Origin: an uncultured Flavobacteriales bacterium
GTDB lineage: Bacteria; Bacteroidota; Bacteroidia; Flavobacteriales_D; Sanyastnellaceae
Assembly: GCA_937974555.1 (NCBI GenBank)
Contig: CALJKR010000050.1
Span: 1 to 64,000, forward strand
Reading direction: 5' to 3'
DNA: 64,000 nucleotides
The position numbers and the translations under genes are program-made. Below, piece by piece: positions 35,001 to 43,345 of this stretch. Positions within the stretch are counted from its first letter, which is position 1, and each line of letters begins with the position of its first letter. The notes under the pieces are model-generated. The model saw only the letters and a list, made by a program, of their open reading frames with translations, searched no databases and was not told the origin of the DNA.

Positions 35001-37211
35001 TTATTTGTTCTCCATCAAGAAATCGGTCATCTTTTGGAAAAGATGCAACCTGGTTTTTCCGCCGGAGATTCCGTGATTCTTGTTGGGATAGCTGAAGAAA
35101 TCAAACTTTTTATTTTGTTGAATCAAGGCTTCGGCAAAATCCATTGAATTTTGAAAATGCACATTGTCGTCCGCTGACCCATGAATCAAAAGGAAGGGTC
35201 CTTTCAAATCTTTGGCAAAATTCACTGGTGAGTTTTCTTCATATCCTTTAGGATTCTCCGAAGGTGTTCTTAAAAATCTTTCGGTATAAATGCTGTCATA
35301 ATATTTCCAATTGGTTACCGGAGCTACAGCTATTCCAGCATGGAATACGTTTGCTCCTTTGGTCATGCAAAGACTCGTGGCATAACCACCAAAACTCCAA
35401 CCTTGGATATTGATGTGGTCACCATCGACATAGGGCAAATCCTTGAGGTATTGGGCAGTAGCAATGAAGTCCTCGGTTTCCAATTTACCCAAGTTCAGGT
35501 AGGTGGCGTGTTTGAAATCACGGCCCCTGAACTGTGTGCCGCGGGGATCAACACTAACGACAATGTATCCTTTTTGCGTCAACATTTGATGCCATAAGTA
35601 GTTTCTTGATTCATACATGTCTGCGACCATGTTTCTACCAGGCCCTCCATATACGGTCATAAATACGGGATACTTTTTCTTTTCGTCAAAGTTGCTGGGT
35701 TTCATGATCCACGCATTCAATTCAGTACCCTGTGCTGTTTTAAATTTAAAGAATTTCTTCTCTGTATGACAATATTCTTTGAGTCGATTGCGCAAGGTGG
35801 GATTGCTGATTAGTGTTCTTTTCAATACGCCTTTGTCGTCCAATAAGTCGATGTTGTTGGGCGTATTGGCATTGGAGTGAGAGAGAATGCAGTACTTCAT
35901 CCCTTTACTAAAGCTGGCGTCATATGTGCCATTTGTGTAGGATGCACCCATCCATGATTGAAGCTTGTGCGATTTGATATCCAAACGATAAACGCCTTTT
36001 CCGATGGTGTTTTCCGATTTGGAAAAATAGATATTGTTTTGCGCATCGATTCCATATACATCAATAACCTCCCAATTGCCTTTGGTCAGCTGCTCGCTCA
36101 ATTGACCATTGGACAGATAATGATACAAGTGTTGGAAGCCATCTTTTTCAGAAGTTAAAATGAATCCCTTGTTGTTGTTTAAAAAGAAAAGGTTGTCATT
36201 GATGTCAATGTAGGTAGCACTGGTTTCTTGGTAAACCGCATCGGCCAATGGTGCAATATTTCCTTTGGATAGGCTGTTTTGGATGTTATAAGCAAAGATG
36301 CTTAACTCATTTTGTAAACGATTCATCTGGTATACAAACAAACGATTGTCTTCGGGATTCCACTTGAAACGAGGGATGTAGGCATCCGTGTCTTTCCCAG
36401 AGAAGACGTCCATGGTGCCCATGGAGGGGAGGTCATAGACGTGAATGGAAACGACACTGTTTTTCTCGCCTGCTTTGGGGTATTTGAAAGTAACACGCTC
36501 GGGATACAAACTTCCATAAAGGTCCATCCCATATTCTGGAACTTGGGTTTCATCAAATTTTAAAAAGGCCAGCTGAAGACCGGAGGGGCTCCAGAAAAAT
36601 GCCTGTGTCATGGCAAATTCTTCTTCGTATACCCAGTCTGCTGCACCGTTGATTATACGATTCCATTGACCGTCCTGTGTAATTTGCGTGGTGGTTTTTT
36701 GATCAATGTCGAAAATATATAGATTGTTATCCAAGACATAAGCAACGCGATTGCCTGATGGGCTGAATGTTGCACTGCGTGCTTGTTTTTTTGCATCATT
36801 CAAGAGCATTTGCGTTTTTCCGCTTTTCAAATCGTGAATGAAGTAAGTGCTGTAAAAACTGTATCGATACAGCGATTGATTGTTGGTTTCAATCATCAAT
36901 TTGGATTCATCCGCGCTAAATGAATACCCATCAAAACCTTTGCTCGCATCGTTGAAAATGCTTTTGGAGGATGCAATGATACCTACAGAATCTCCAGTTG
37001 CATAGGCATATTTGACAATGTAGTCACCCAATGCTTTGTTGGTTTTCTGCAAGGTGTAATGCAATCCATCGTTCATGGATGGGCCTTGATCAAATCTTTC
37101 AGATGAAAAAGTATTGGATGCCCAAATCAATTCATTGGTCAATTCGCTTTGGCTGAATCCGGTAACGGCGATCAAGCTCAAAGCCAGGATAATTAAATTT
37201 TTTGTGTTCAT
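35001..37211 (-). CDS. S9 family prolyl oligopeptidase, dipeptidyl peptidase IV-like
   Basis: Start at ATG 37211 (MNTKNLIILALSL) with a signal peptide (cut near TGFSQ); the longer frame is not a plausible leader. 736 residues: an N-terminal eight-bladed propeller (DPPIV_N, with YVLDNNLYIFD and GAADWVYEEEF, the Glu motif that binds the substrate amino group) and a C-terminal alpha/beta hydrolase. The catalytic Ser is in GWSFGGYATS, Asp in HGSADDNVHF and His in NKNHGISGG. It should cut Xaa-Pro or similar dipeptides from peptides in the periplasm, which fits with the POT peptide importers. Confidence 0.95.
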   Translation of the reverse strand: MNTKNLIILALSLIAVTGFSQSELTNELIWASNTFSSERFDQGPSMNDGLHYTLQKTNKALGDYIVKYAYATGDSVGIIASSKSIFNDASKGFDGYSFSADESKLMIETNNQSLYRYSFYSTYFIHDLKSGKTQMLLNDAKKQARSATFSPSGNRVAYVLDNNLYIFDIDQKTTTQITQDGQWNRIINGAADWVYEEEFAMTQAFFWSPSGLQLAFLKFDETQVPEYGMDLYGSLYPERVTFKYPKAGEKNSVVSIHVYDLPSMGTMDVFSGKDTDAYIPRFKWNPEDNRLFVYQMNRLQNELSIFAYNIQNSLSKGNIAPLADAVYQETSATYIDINDNLFFLNNNKGFILTSEKDGFQHLYHYLSNGQLSEQLTKGNWEVIDVYGIDAQNNIYFSKSENTIGKGVYRLDIKSHKLQSWMGASYTNGTYDASFSKGMKYCILSHSNANTPNNIDLLDDKGVLKRTLISNPTLRNRLKEYCHTEKKFFKFKTAQGTELNAWIMKPSNFDEKKKYPVFMTVYGGPGRNMVADMYESRNYLWHQMLTQKGYIVVSVDPRGTQFRGRDFKHATYLNLGKLETEDFIATAQYLKDLPYVDGDHINIQGWSFGGYATSLCMTKGANVFHAGIAVAPVTNWKYYDSIYTERFLRTPSENPKGYEENSPVNFAKDLKGPFLLIHGSADDNVHFQNSMDFAEALIQQNKKFDFFSYPNKNHGISGGKTRLHLFQKMTDFLMENK

Positions 37212-37222
37212 AGCTTCTTGAG

Positions 37223-37230
37223 CAAATATA
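37223..37230 (-). promoter_or_regulatory. -7 box for the DPP-IV-like peptidase gene
   Basis: TATATTTG on the minus strand, 11 nt before the ATG at 37211. No -33 TTG at standard spacing. Confidence 0.5.
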
Positions 37231-37251
37231 AGAAGAGTAGGAGGGGTCTTG

Positions 37252-37259
37252 TACATTTG
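37252..37259 (+). promoter_or_regulatory. -7 box four bases before the GlcD-like start codon
   Basis: TACATTTG, then AATC, then the ATG at 37264. As at rluF and mrp, transcription from this box would begin at or near the start codon. Confidence 0.35.
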
Positions 37260-37263
37260 AATC

Positions 37264-38670
37264 ATGCAGGAGAACTTTAAAAATATCGAGCTTCAGGACA
37301 TTCAATTCTTCAAAGAAATTTTGGATTCATCCCGGGTAATCGAGGACGAAGAAACCCGAAAGAATTATGGATCTGATGAGACCGAAGATTTGTGTTTTCC
37401 ACCGGCCGTGGTATTGAAACCGAGTAGTACAGCGGAAGTGTCCGCTTTACTCCGCTATTGCAATGAGAATCGCATTTGCGTCACACCCATTGGTGCCAGA
37501 ACGGGCTTGAGCGGTGGTGCATTGTCCATTTACGGCGGTGTGGGGTTAAGCATGGAGAAGATGAATCGAATCATTGAGATTGATGAAAAGAATGGCCAAG
37601 TGACCACAGAGCCTGGAGTGATTACGCAGGTCCTACAGGAGGCATGCTCAGCCAAAGGTTGGTATTATGCACCTGATCCCTCCAGCAAAGGTTCATGTTT
37701 TATTGGTGGAAATATTGCAGAAAATGCAGGGGGTGCCCATGCAGTGAAGTATGGCGTAACCAAAGACTTTGTTTTGAACTTGGAAGTAGTTTTGCCTTCA
37801 GGTGAAGTGATTTGGACCGGCGCCAATACTTTAAAGAATTCGACGGGATACAATTTGACCCAACTGATGGTGGGAAGTGAAGGAACCCTGGGTGTTGTGA
37901 CCCAAGCGGTGTTGAAATTAATCCCTCTGCCACGCCACCAGATGTTGATGTTGGTGCCTTTCTATCAAGCAGAGCAAGCGTGCCAGGCGGTAAGTGCCAT
38001 CTTTCAAGCGGGCCTCATGCCCAGTTCATTGGAGTTCATGGAGCGAGATGCCATTGATTTTGTATTGCAATTTTTGGATGACGTGGTGGTGCCTGTAGAG
38101 GACAAAGTACAGGCGCATTTGCTGATTGAAGTCGATGGTAATTATCCAGAAGCTTTGATGCAAGATTGCGAAAAAATGATGGAAGTGCTTTCACAATTTG
38201 ATTGCGGTGATCCTTTGTTCGCCGAAGATGAGACGCAAAAAAATCAACTCTGGAAAATGAGAAGAAAGGTGGCCGAAGCAGTGAAGTCCCATTCGGTTTA
38301 CAAAGAAGAAGACACCGTAGTGCCCAGATATCAATTGCCTGCATTGCTTAGGGCGGTAAAGGAGACAGGAGCGAAATATGGATTTAGATCCATTTGTTAT
38401 GGACATGCTGGCGATGGAAATTTGCATGTCAATATCATCAAAGATGAACTAACGGATGATCAATGGCACAGTATGTTGCCGCTTGCTATCACTGAAATTT
38501 TTAAACAAACCGTTGCCTTGGGAGGAACGCTCAGTGGAGAACACGGTATCGGCTATGTTCAACGGCCATATATGTCTTTGGCTTTTTCCAATGTCGAGTT
38601 GGCATTGATGAAATCCATTAAAAATGTATTTGATCCCAATGGCATTTTAAACCCGGGCAAAGTACTATGA
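37264..38670 (+). CDS. FAD-linked oxidase, GlcD/D-lactate dehydrogenase type
   Basis: 468 residues. PCMH-type FAD domain (VVLKPSSTAEVSALLRYCNE, PIGARTGLSGGAL, DPSSKGSCFIGGNIAENAGG, STGYNLTQLMVGSEGTLGVV) and the C-terminal GlcD domain (FRSICYGHAGDGNLHVNI, GGTLSGEHGIG). These flavoproteins oxidise D-2-hydroxy acids such as glycolate or D-lactate. The length fits GlcD, but glcE and glcF are absent, so the exact substrate is open. It overlaps the next flavoprotein gene by 4 bp. Confidence 0.92.
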   Translation: MQENFKNIELQDIQFFKEILDSSRVIEDEETRKNYGSDETEDLCFPPAVVLKPSSTAEVSALLRYCNENRICVTPIGARTGLSGGALSIYGGVGLSMEKMNRIIEIDEKNGQVTTEPGVITQVLQEACSAKGWYYAPDPSSKGSCFIGGNIAENAGGAHAVKYGVTKDFVLNLEVVLPSGEVIWTGANTLKNSTGYNLTQLMVGSEGTLGVVTQAVLKLIPLPRHQMLMLVPFYQAEQACQAVSAIFQAGLMPSSLEFMERDAIDFVLQFLDDVVVPVEDKVQAHLLIEVDGNYPEALMQDCEKMMEVLSQFDCGDPLFAEDETQKNQLWKMRRKVAEAVKSHSVYKEEDTVVPRYQLPALLRAVKETGAKYGFRSICYGHAGDGNLHVNIIKDELTDDQWHSMLPLAITEIFKQTVALGGTLSGEHGIGYVQRPYMSLAFSNVELALMKSIKNVFDPNGILNPGKVL

Positions 38671-39884
38671 AGCGTGTTGGAATTATAGGAGCAGGTGCTG
38701 CAGGATATTTTACGGCCATCCAACTTTTGGAATTGGGTTTTGAGGGCGAGATCAAGTTGTACGAAAAGTCTAAGCCATTGGCCAAAGTGAAAGTGAGTGG
38801 AGGAGGACGATGCAATGTCACCCATGCTTGTTTTGACCCCAAAGAATTGACCCAATTTTATCCCAGAGGGAAAAAAGAGTTGTTGGGTCCTTTTCATCAT
38901 TTTCAGCCTGGAGATATGATTGGATGGCTTGCAGAGAAGGGCGTGGAATTGAAAGTGGAAGACGATGGCAGAATGTTTCCAACGACCGATTCTTCCCAAA
39001 CGATCATTGATTGTTTTGAAAGTCAATTGCCCCAACATACTTTGGTTTTTAATGGAGTTAAGAAGATGGTGCAATCCAATGGGCAATGGGAATTGCATCT
39101 GGATAACGGGGAAGTGCATATTCATGATGCCGTTGTGGTAACTGCGGGTAGTAGTCCTCAATTTGCAGACATGTTGACACAATTGGGGGTCGCCATGGTG
39201 GATGCGGTTCCTTCGTTATTTACATTTCATATTGAAGACGAGGAATTGCGGGCGTTGTCCGGATTGGCCATTGAGGCGGAAGTATCAATCAAAGACGCTG
39301 AGTGGACCACGGATGGTCCCTTGTTGCTTACCCATTGGGGAGTGAGTGGTCCGGCTGTGCTCAAGATGAGCGCATGGGCTGCGCGCTGGTTGGCGGAAAG
39401 AAAGTACCATGCCGAGGTGATGATCAATAGCATGCCCAGATACCACCGCGAATCACTGATGGAATTGCTTCAAGGAATTCGGTTGAATGCTGCGCGAAAA
39501 CAAGTACGAAACGTGGGACCTTCGTCTATACCCAATCGATGGTGGCAGTTTGTCATCAGGGACAACCCGGCAAATGACAAAATGTGGGCGGATGTCCGCA
39601 ATGCCGAGTTGGAGGAAATGACCCAAGCATTGCTGCAAATGACTTTGCCAATCACCGGAAAATCTACTTTTAAAGAGGAATTTGTAACCGCTGGTGGAGT
39701 GGACTTAAAGCAAGTCAACTTTAAAACGATGGAAAGCAAAACCCACCCGCGAATGTTTTTCGCAGGTGAGGTATTGAATATTGATGCTTTGACAGGAGGA
39801 TTCAATTTTCAAGCCGCCTGGACGACGGCCTATTTGGCCGCCAAAGGCATTGTTGAAAGTGAATCGGTTTCTATTGCGCCTTGA
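38667..39884 (+). CDS. HI0933/YhiN family flavoprotein
   Basis: 405 residues. The FAD-binding GxGxxG motif is at the N-terminus (VGIIGAGAAGYFTAIQL), followed by the family signature KVKVSGGGRCNVTHACFD and the C-terminal GGVDLKQVNFKTMESKTH and GEVLNIDALTGGFNFQAAW segments. The reaction of this widespread family is not firmly known. The start overlaps the GlcD-like stop (ATGA). The 3' end overlaps the convergent enoyl-CoA hydratase gene by 14 bp. Confidence 0.9.
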   Translation: MKRVGIIGAGAAGYFTAIQLLELGFEGEIKLYEKSKPLAKVKVSGGGRCNVTHACFDPKELTQFYPRGKKELLGPFHHFQPGDMIGWLAEKGVELKVEDDGRMFPTTDSSQTIIDCFESQLPQHTLVFNGVKKMVQSNGQWELHLDNGEVHIHDAVVVTAGSSPQFADMLTQLGVAMVDAVPSLFTFHIEDEELRALSGLAIEAEVSIKDAEWTTDGPLLLTHWGVSGPAVLKMSAWAARWLAERKYHAEVMINSMPRYHRESLMELLQGIRLNAARKQVRNVGPSSIPNRWWQFVIRDNPANDKMWADVRNAELEEMTQALLQMTLPITGKSTFKEEFVTAGGVDLKQVNFKTMESKTHPRMFFAGEVLNIDALTGGFNFQAAWTTAYLAAKGIVESESVSIAP

Positions 39885-40626
39885 ACTTGTTGATGGCGTT
39901 TTTGGTAAAATCAGACAACACCAATCTTCCTGATATTTTGGCACGTTCAAACAAAAGGGTATCCCAATGCTCCGTGCCTTGCCAGAATATTTTCTTTAAA
40001 TCATACATGGCTTCGGGATTGCTTTGAGCCAATTTTTGTGTCAATGTTTCAATGGCATTGTCCATCTCTTCTATGCTTTCAAAGATCTCAGCATACAATC
40101 CTTTTTCTTTTGCCCATTGTGCGGATTGCCATTGGGTAGCATCGATGGCCATTTGAGACATCGCGCTCAAACCCACTTTACGCTCAACGGCAGGTCCTAC
40201 CACAAATGGACCGATTCCTACCGCCAACTCGCTCAGCTTCACCGAAGCTTTGTGGGTTGCGAAGCAGAAATCCACTGAAGAAGCCAGACCAACACCGCCA
40301 CCAACGGCCTTGTTATGCACACGTCCAATGATTAATTTGGGACAAGTACGCATGGCATTAATTACCAAAGCAAATCCACTAAAGAAGTGATCTCCTTTTT
40401 CAGGACTGTCGATTGCGACCAGCTCGTCGAAACTGGCACCCGCGCAAAATGCTTTTTCTCCTTCGCTGCGCAATACGATTACATTTACATCTTCACGTTG
40501 TCCTACAGCCGTAATGGTTTGGGCCAACTCTCGCAATAGTGCTCCTGGCAAACTATTGCTTTGGGGATGAAAAAAAGACACCGTAGCTACGGTGTCTTTC
40601 ATTTCAACGGAAACTTTTCCTTCCAT
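39871..40626 (-). CDS. Enoyl-CoA hydratase/isomerase family protein
   Basis: 251 residues of the crotonase fold: oxyanion-hole segments AFCAGASFDEL and NKAVGGGVGLASSVD, then KLSELAVGIGPFVVGP with one conserved Glu. The first catalytic Glu of true hydratases (in GGGxE) is replaced by Gly (GGGVGLA), so the reaction may be an isomerisation or another crotonase chemistry. It lies 17 bp behind gltA with no promoter box between. A strong terminator hairpin lies within its first codons (40571-40599). Confidence 0.88.
   Translation of the reverse strand: MEGKVSVEMKDTVATVSFFHPQSNSLPGALLRELAQTITAVGQREDVNVIVLRSEGEKAFCAGASFDELVAIDSPEKGDHFFSGFALVINAMRTCPKLIIGRVHNKAVGGGVGLASSVDFCFATHKASVKLSELAVGIGPFVVGPAVERKVGLSAMSQMAIDATQWQSAQWAKEKGLYAEIFESIEEMDNAIETLTQKLAQSNPEAMYDLKKIFWQGTEHWDTLLFERAKISGRLVLSDFTKNAINKFKAQ
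40571..40599 (-). terminator. Perfect intrinsic terminator inside the 5' coding part of the enoyl-CoA hydratase gene
   Basis: A 26-bp perfect palindrome at 40574-40599 folds on the minus strand to an 11-bp stem (AAAGACACCGT / ACGGTGTCTTT) with a 4-nt AGCT loop, followed by seven T. It covers codons 10-19 (KDTVATVSFF) of the enoyl-CoA hydratase. It may act as the gltA terminator or as an attenuator whose folding depends on translation of the downstream gene. Confidence 0.75.
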
Positions 40627-40643
40627 TGTATTTGATCAATTAA

Positions 40644-41933
40644 TTAGTGTCTCTTGGCAATTGGAACGTATTCTCTTTGTGTTGGACCTGTGTAGATCTG
40701 GCGAGGGCGACCGATAGGCTCTCCTTGCTCAACCATTTCTTTCCACTGTGCGATCCAACCGGGTAGGCGACCCAATGCAAACATGACAGTGAACATTTCG
40801 GTTGGGATGCCAATTGCACGGTAAATGATTCCAGAGTAGAAGTCTACGTTTGGATACAATTTGCGCTCTACGAAGTATTCGTCTTTTAAAGCCACTTCTT
40901 CCAATTGTTTTGCGATATCCAAAACTGGATCGTGGATTCCCAAACGGTTCAACACATCGTCGCATGCTTTCTTGATGATGCGCGCACGAGGATCGAAGTT
41001 TTTGTATACACGGTGACCGAATCCCATCAAACGGAAAGAGTCATTTTTATCTTTTGCCTTGGCAACGAATTTTCCGACATCACCACCGCTTTGGTTGATT
41101 TTATCCAACATTTCGATAACCGCTTGGTTGGCACCTCCATGAAGCGGTCCCCACAATGCGGCAATACCTGCAGAGATTGAAGAGTACAAATTCGATTGAG
41201 ATGAACCTACCATTCTAACCGTAGAAGTAGAACAGTTTTGTTCATGATCCGCGTGAAGAATCAAAAGTTTGTTCAACGCATCGTCAATTACGGGATCTGG
41301 CTCGAATTCATGCGTAGGCAATCCAAACATCATGTGCATGAAGTTTTGGGTATAGCTGTATGCATTTCTGGGGTACATGATGGGGTGACCCATGCTTACT
41401 TTGTATGCCTGTGCAGCCAAAGTTGGCATCTTGGCCATCAAACGGTGGATGGTCAATTCAATGTCCTTGAACTGTTGATTGGGATTTTGTGATTCAGGAT
41501 AGAAAGTAGACATTGAAGCAATCATCGAAGACAACACACCCATGGGATGTGCTCCTGTTGGGAATGCTTCGTTGAAACGCTTCATATCTTCATGCACCAA
41601 AGTGTGGTGGCAGATACTTTTTGTAAAATAAGACAATTGCTCATCTGTTGGAAGTTCGCCATAGATCAACAAATAAGCGATCTCCAAAAAGTTACCATAT
41701 TCAGCCAATTGCTCGATGGGATAACCACGGTAGTGCAAAATTCCTTGCTCACCATCCAAGAAGGTGATGGCACTTTTGGTAGCACCGGAGTTTTTGTATC
41801 CACTGTCGAGTGTAATGTAACCGGTTAGGTCACGCAACTTGGTAATGTCAATGGCCTTTTCATTTTCACTACCTACTACAACGGGCAAATCGTATTCTTT
41901 TCCGTCGAGTATGATTTTAGCAGTTTCGCTCAT
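40644..41933 (-). CDS. gltA: Citrate synthase
   Basis: Start at ATG 41933 (MSETAKIILDGKEYDLPVV); the upstream 13 codons of the open frame are not conserved type. 429 residues of the type II (hexameric, NADH-regulated class) length. Catalytic residues are visible: LHADHEQNCST (first His), MGFGHRVYKNFDPRA (second His) and NVDFYSGIIYRAIG (Asp). It condenses oxaloacetate and acetyl-CoA in the TCA cycle. Confidence 0.97.
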   Translation of the reverse strand: MSETAKIILDGKEYDLPVVVGSENEKAIDITKLRDLTGYITLDSGYKNSGATKSAITFLDGEQGILHYRGYPIEQLAEYGNFLEIAYLLIYGELPTDEQLSYFTKSICHHTLVHEDMKRFNEAFPTGAHPMGVLSSMIASMSTFYPESQNPNQQFKDIELTIHRLMAKMPTLAAQAYKVSMGHPIMYPRNAYSYTQNFMHMMFGLPTHEFEPDPVIDDALNKLLILHADHEQNCSTSTVRMVGSSQSNLYSSISAGIAALWGPLHGGANQAVIEMLDKINQSGGDVGKFVAKAKDKNDSFRLMGFGHRVYKNFDPRARIIKKACDDVLNRLGIHDPVLDIAKQLEEVALKDEYFVERKLYPNVDFYSGIIYRAIGIPTEMFTVMFALGRLPGWIAQWKEMVEQGEPIGRPRQIYTGPTQREYVPIAKRH

Positions 41934-42015
41934 GAGATCTGATGATTCAATTTTCAGTGCGCAAGATAGCATTGAATCGAGTTCAAAGTTTAAACAAACA
42001 AGAAAAAAATATGAT

Positions 42016-42852
42016 TTATTTAAGTCGTTGATTCAACCACTCGATCAGTTTTCCCGACACCACATTTTGGTAGGGTTTGGATCGATAAGAAGACACCCAT
42101 TCTATGCCGCGAATGGCATTGGTTAAAAACACCTCATCTGCGGTGAGGAGGTTCTGCGGATTGATGGTGCACTCGTATACTTTTAATTTGTTTTCAAGTG
42201 CGAGGTTGATGACATTCATTCGCATGGTGCCTCCTACTGGGCCGTCAGTAAGGGCCGGGGTATACAATACGCCATTGGATACCAAGAATAGATTGCTGGC
42301 GGTGGCCTCAATGATGGCTTGTTTGGTGTTTTGTATCAGGCTGTCGTCCCATCCTTTTTCTTCTGCAAAAATGGACGCCATGACATACAATTGGGTGCTC
42401 AATGTTTTAAAACCCGCATAGCGGTGCGGATCTTTTTTAACATCGGTGTAGATATCGATGACTTTCCCTTTTTCATTCAATTCAAAATGATTGTTGGGAA
42501 TGGATTCTACCTCAATGAAGTAATCCAAGTCATGTTCTTTGGGAAGATAAAACCCTTTGGATTTGCGGTAAAAGGTGATTCGCATTCGCGCTCCTTCATT
42601 GATTTCGTTGCGAAGCAATAAACCTTCCATTTCTGAGAGCAATCTTTCCAGTGAGAAATCGGTAGGTTGGATTTTAAGCGCCTTGATGGTTTCTTGAATA
42701 CGCAAGAAATGACCTTCAATAAACTGAACCTTACCATTGGCAACGCGGATGCTCTCAAAAAATCCATCGCCAAAACGATGCGCCCTGTCATCCACGTGAA
42801 TTGTGGCTTGGTGGCGCAATACATATTCTCCGCGATGAAAAACGTATTCCAT
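42016..42852 (-). CDS. Class IV (fold type IV) PLP aminotransferase/lyase
   Basis: 278 residues with DDRAHRFGDGFFESIRV near the start, the PLP lysine in YAGFKTLSTQLYVMAS, the EATASNLFLVSNG strand and GGTMRMNVINLA. The family holds branched-chain and D-amino-acid aminotransferases and 4-amino-4-deoxychorismate lyase (PabC). The short length and the FGDGFFESIRV version favour a PabC-like or unassigned member, but sequence reading cannot settle this. It starts 7 bp after the HAD phosphatase gene. Confidence 0.88.
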   Translation of the reverse strand: MEYVFHRGEYVLRHQATIHVDDRAHRFGDGFFESIRVANGKVQFIEGHFLRIQETIKALKIQPTDFSLERLLSEMEGLLLRNEINEGARMRITFYRKSKGFYLPKEHDLDYFIEVESIPNNHFELNEKGKVIDIYTDVKKDPHRYAGFKTLSTQLYVMASIFAEEKGWDDSLIQNTKQAIIEATASNLFLVSNGVLYTPALTDGPVGGTMRMNVINLALENKLKVYECTINPQNLLTADEVFLTNAIRGIEWVSSYRSKPYQNVVSGKLIEWLNQRLK

Positions 42853-42859
42853 GATTAAG

Positions 42860-43345
42860 CTAAGATAAATGTGTTTTCACCACTTCCAAAAGGGAGCTGT
42901 TTACTTCCATTTTTATTCCTCGAACTCCAGCGCCTTCTGCACATTGTACGTCACGATCCCGATCGCCAATCATGATGGATTGTTTGGGGTCAATGTGGTA
43001 ACGTTGCAATGCCCTCTCCACCATCAATGAATGCGGCTTTCTGCTAATGGAGTTGCCAATTTCAGAATGATCAATGCTGTAGTATATGGCAGTTATTTCA
43101 ATACCATGATCCAAGCAGGATTGTCTGAAATAGGAATGTATTTCCTCTACAGTTTCTTGGGTATACAAGCCCTTGGCCACGCCGCCTTGATTGGTAATTA
43201 AAATAATTTTATAACCCAAATCATGGGCATGTTTCAGTGCATCAAAAACCGTTGGAAGAATGATAAATTCAGCCAGACTGTATGTATAATCGCCGGGGTC
43301 GTGATTGATTACTCCATCGCGATCTAAAAAAAGGGCTTTGTTCAT
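42860..43345 (-). CDS. HAD phosphatase, GmhB/HisB-N-like
   Basis: 161 residues: FLDRDGVIN (nucleophile Asp and general acid Asp), ITNQGGVAKGLYT, SRKPHSLMVERAL and MIGDRDRDVQCAEGAGV (magnesium Asp). This fits D-glycero-D-manno-heptose 1,7-bisphosphate 7-phosphatase or histidinol-phosphatase. GmhB and HisB normally bind zinc through a CxH...C.C cluster; here the equivalent stretch reads YYSIDHSEIGNSISRKP with no cysteine. Overlaps the MFS gene by 4 bp. Confidence 0.85.
   Translation of the reverse strand: MNKALFLDRDGVINHDPGDYTYSLAEFIILPTVFDALKHAHDLGYKIILITNQGGVAKGLYTQETVEEIHSYFRQSCLDHGIEITAIYYSIDHSEIGNSISRKPHSLMVERALQRYHIDPKQSIMIGDRDRDVQCAEGAGVRGIKMEVNSSLLEVVKTHLS

Noticed and set aside
37264..39884. 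The two flavoprotein genes as a glycolate oxidase glcDEF operon
   Set aside because: The second gene is an HI0933-type flavoprotein, not GlcE or GlcF, and has no iron-sulfur motifs.
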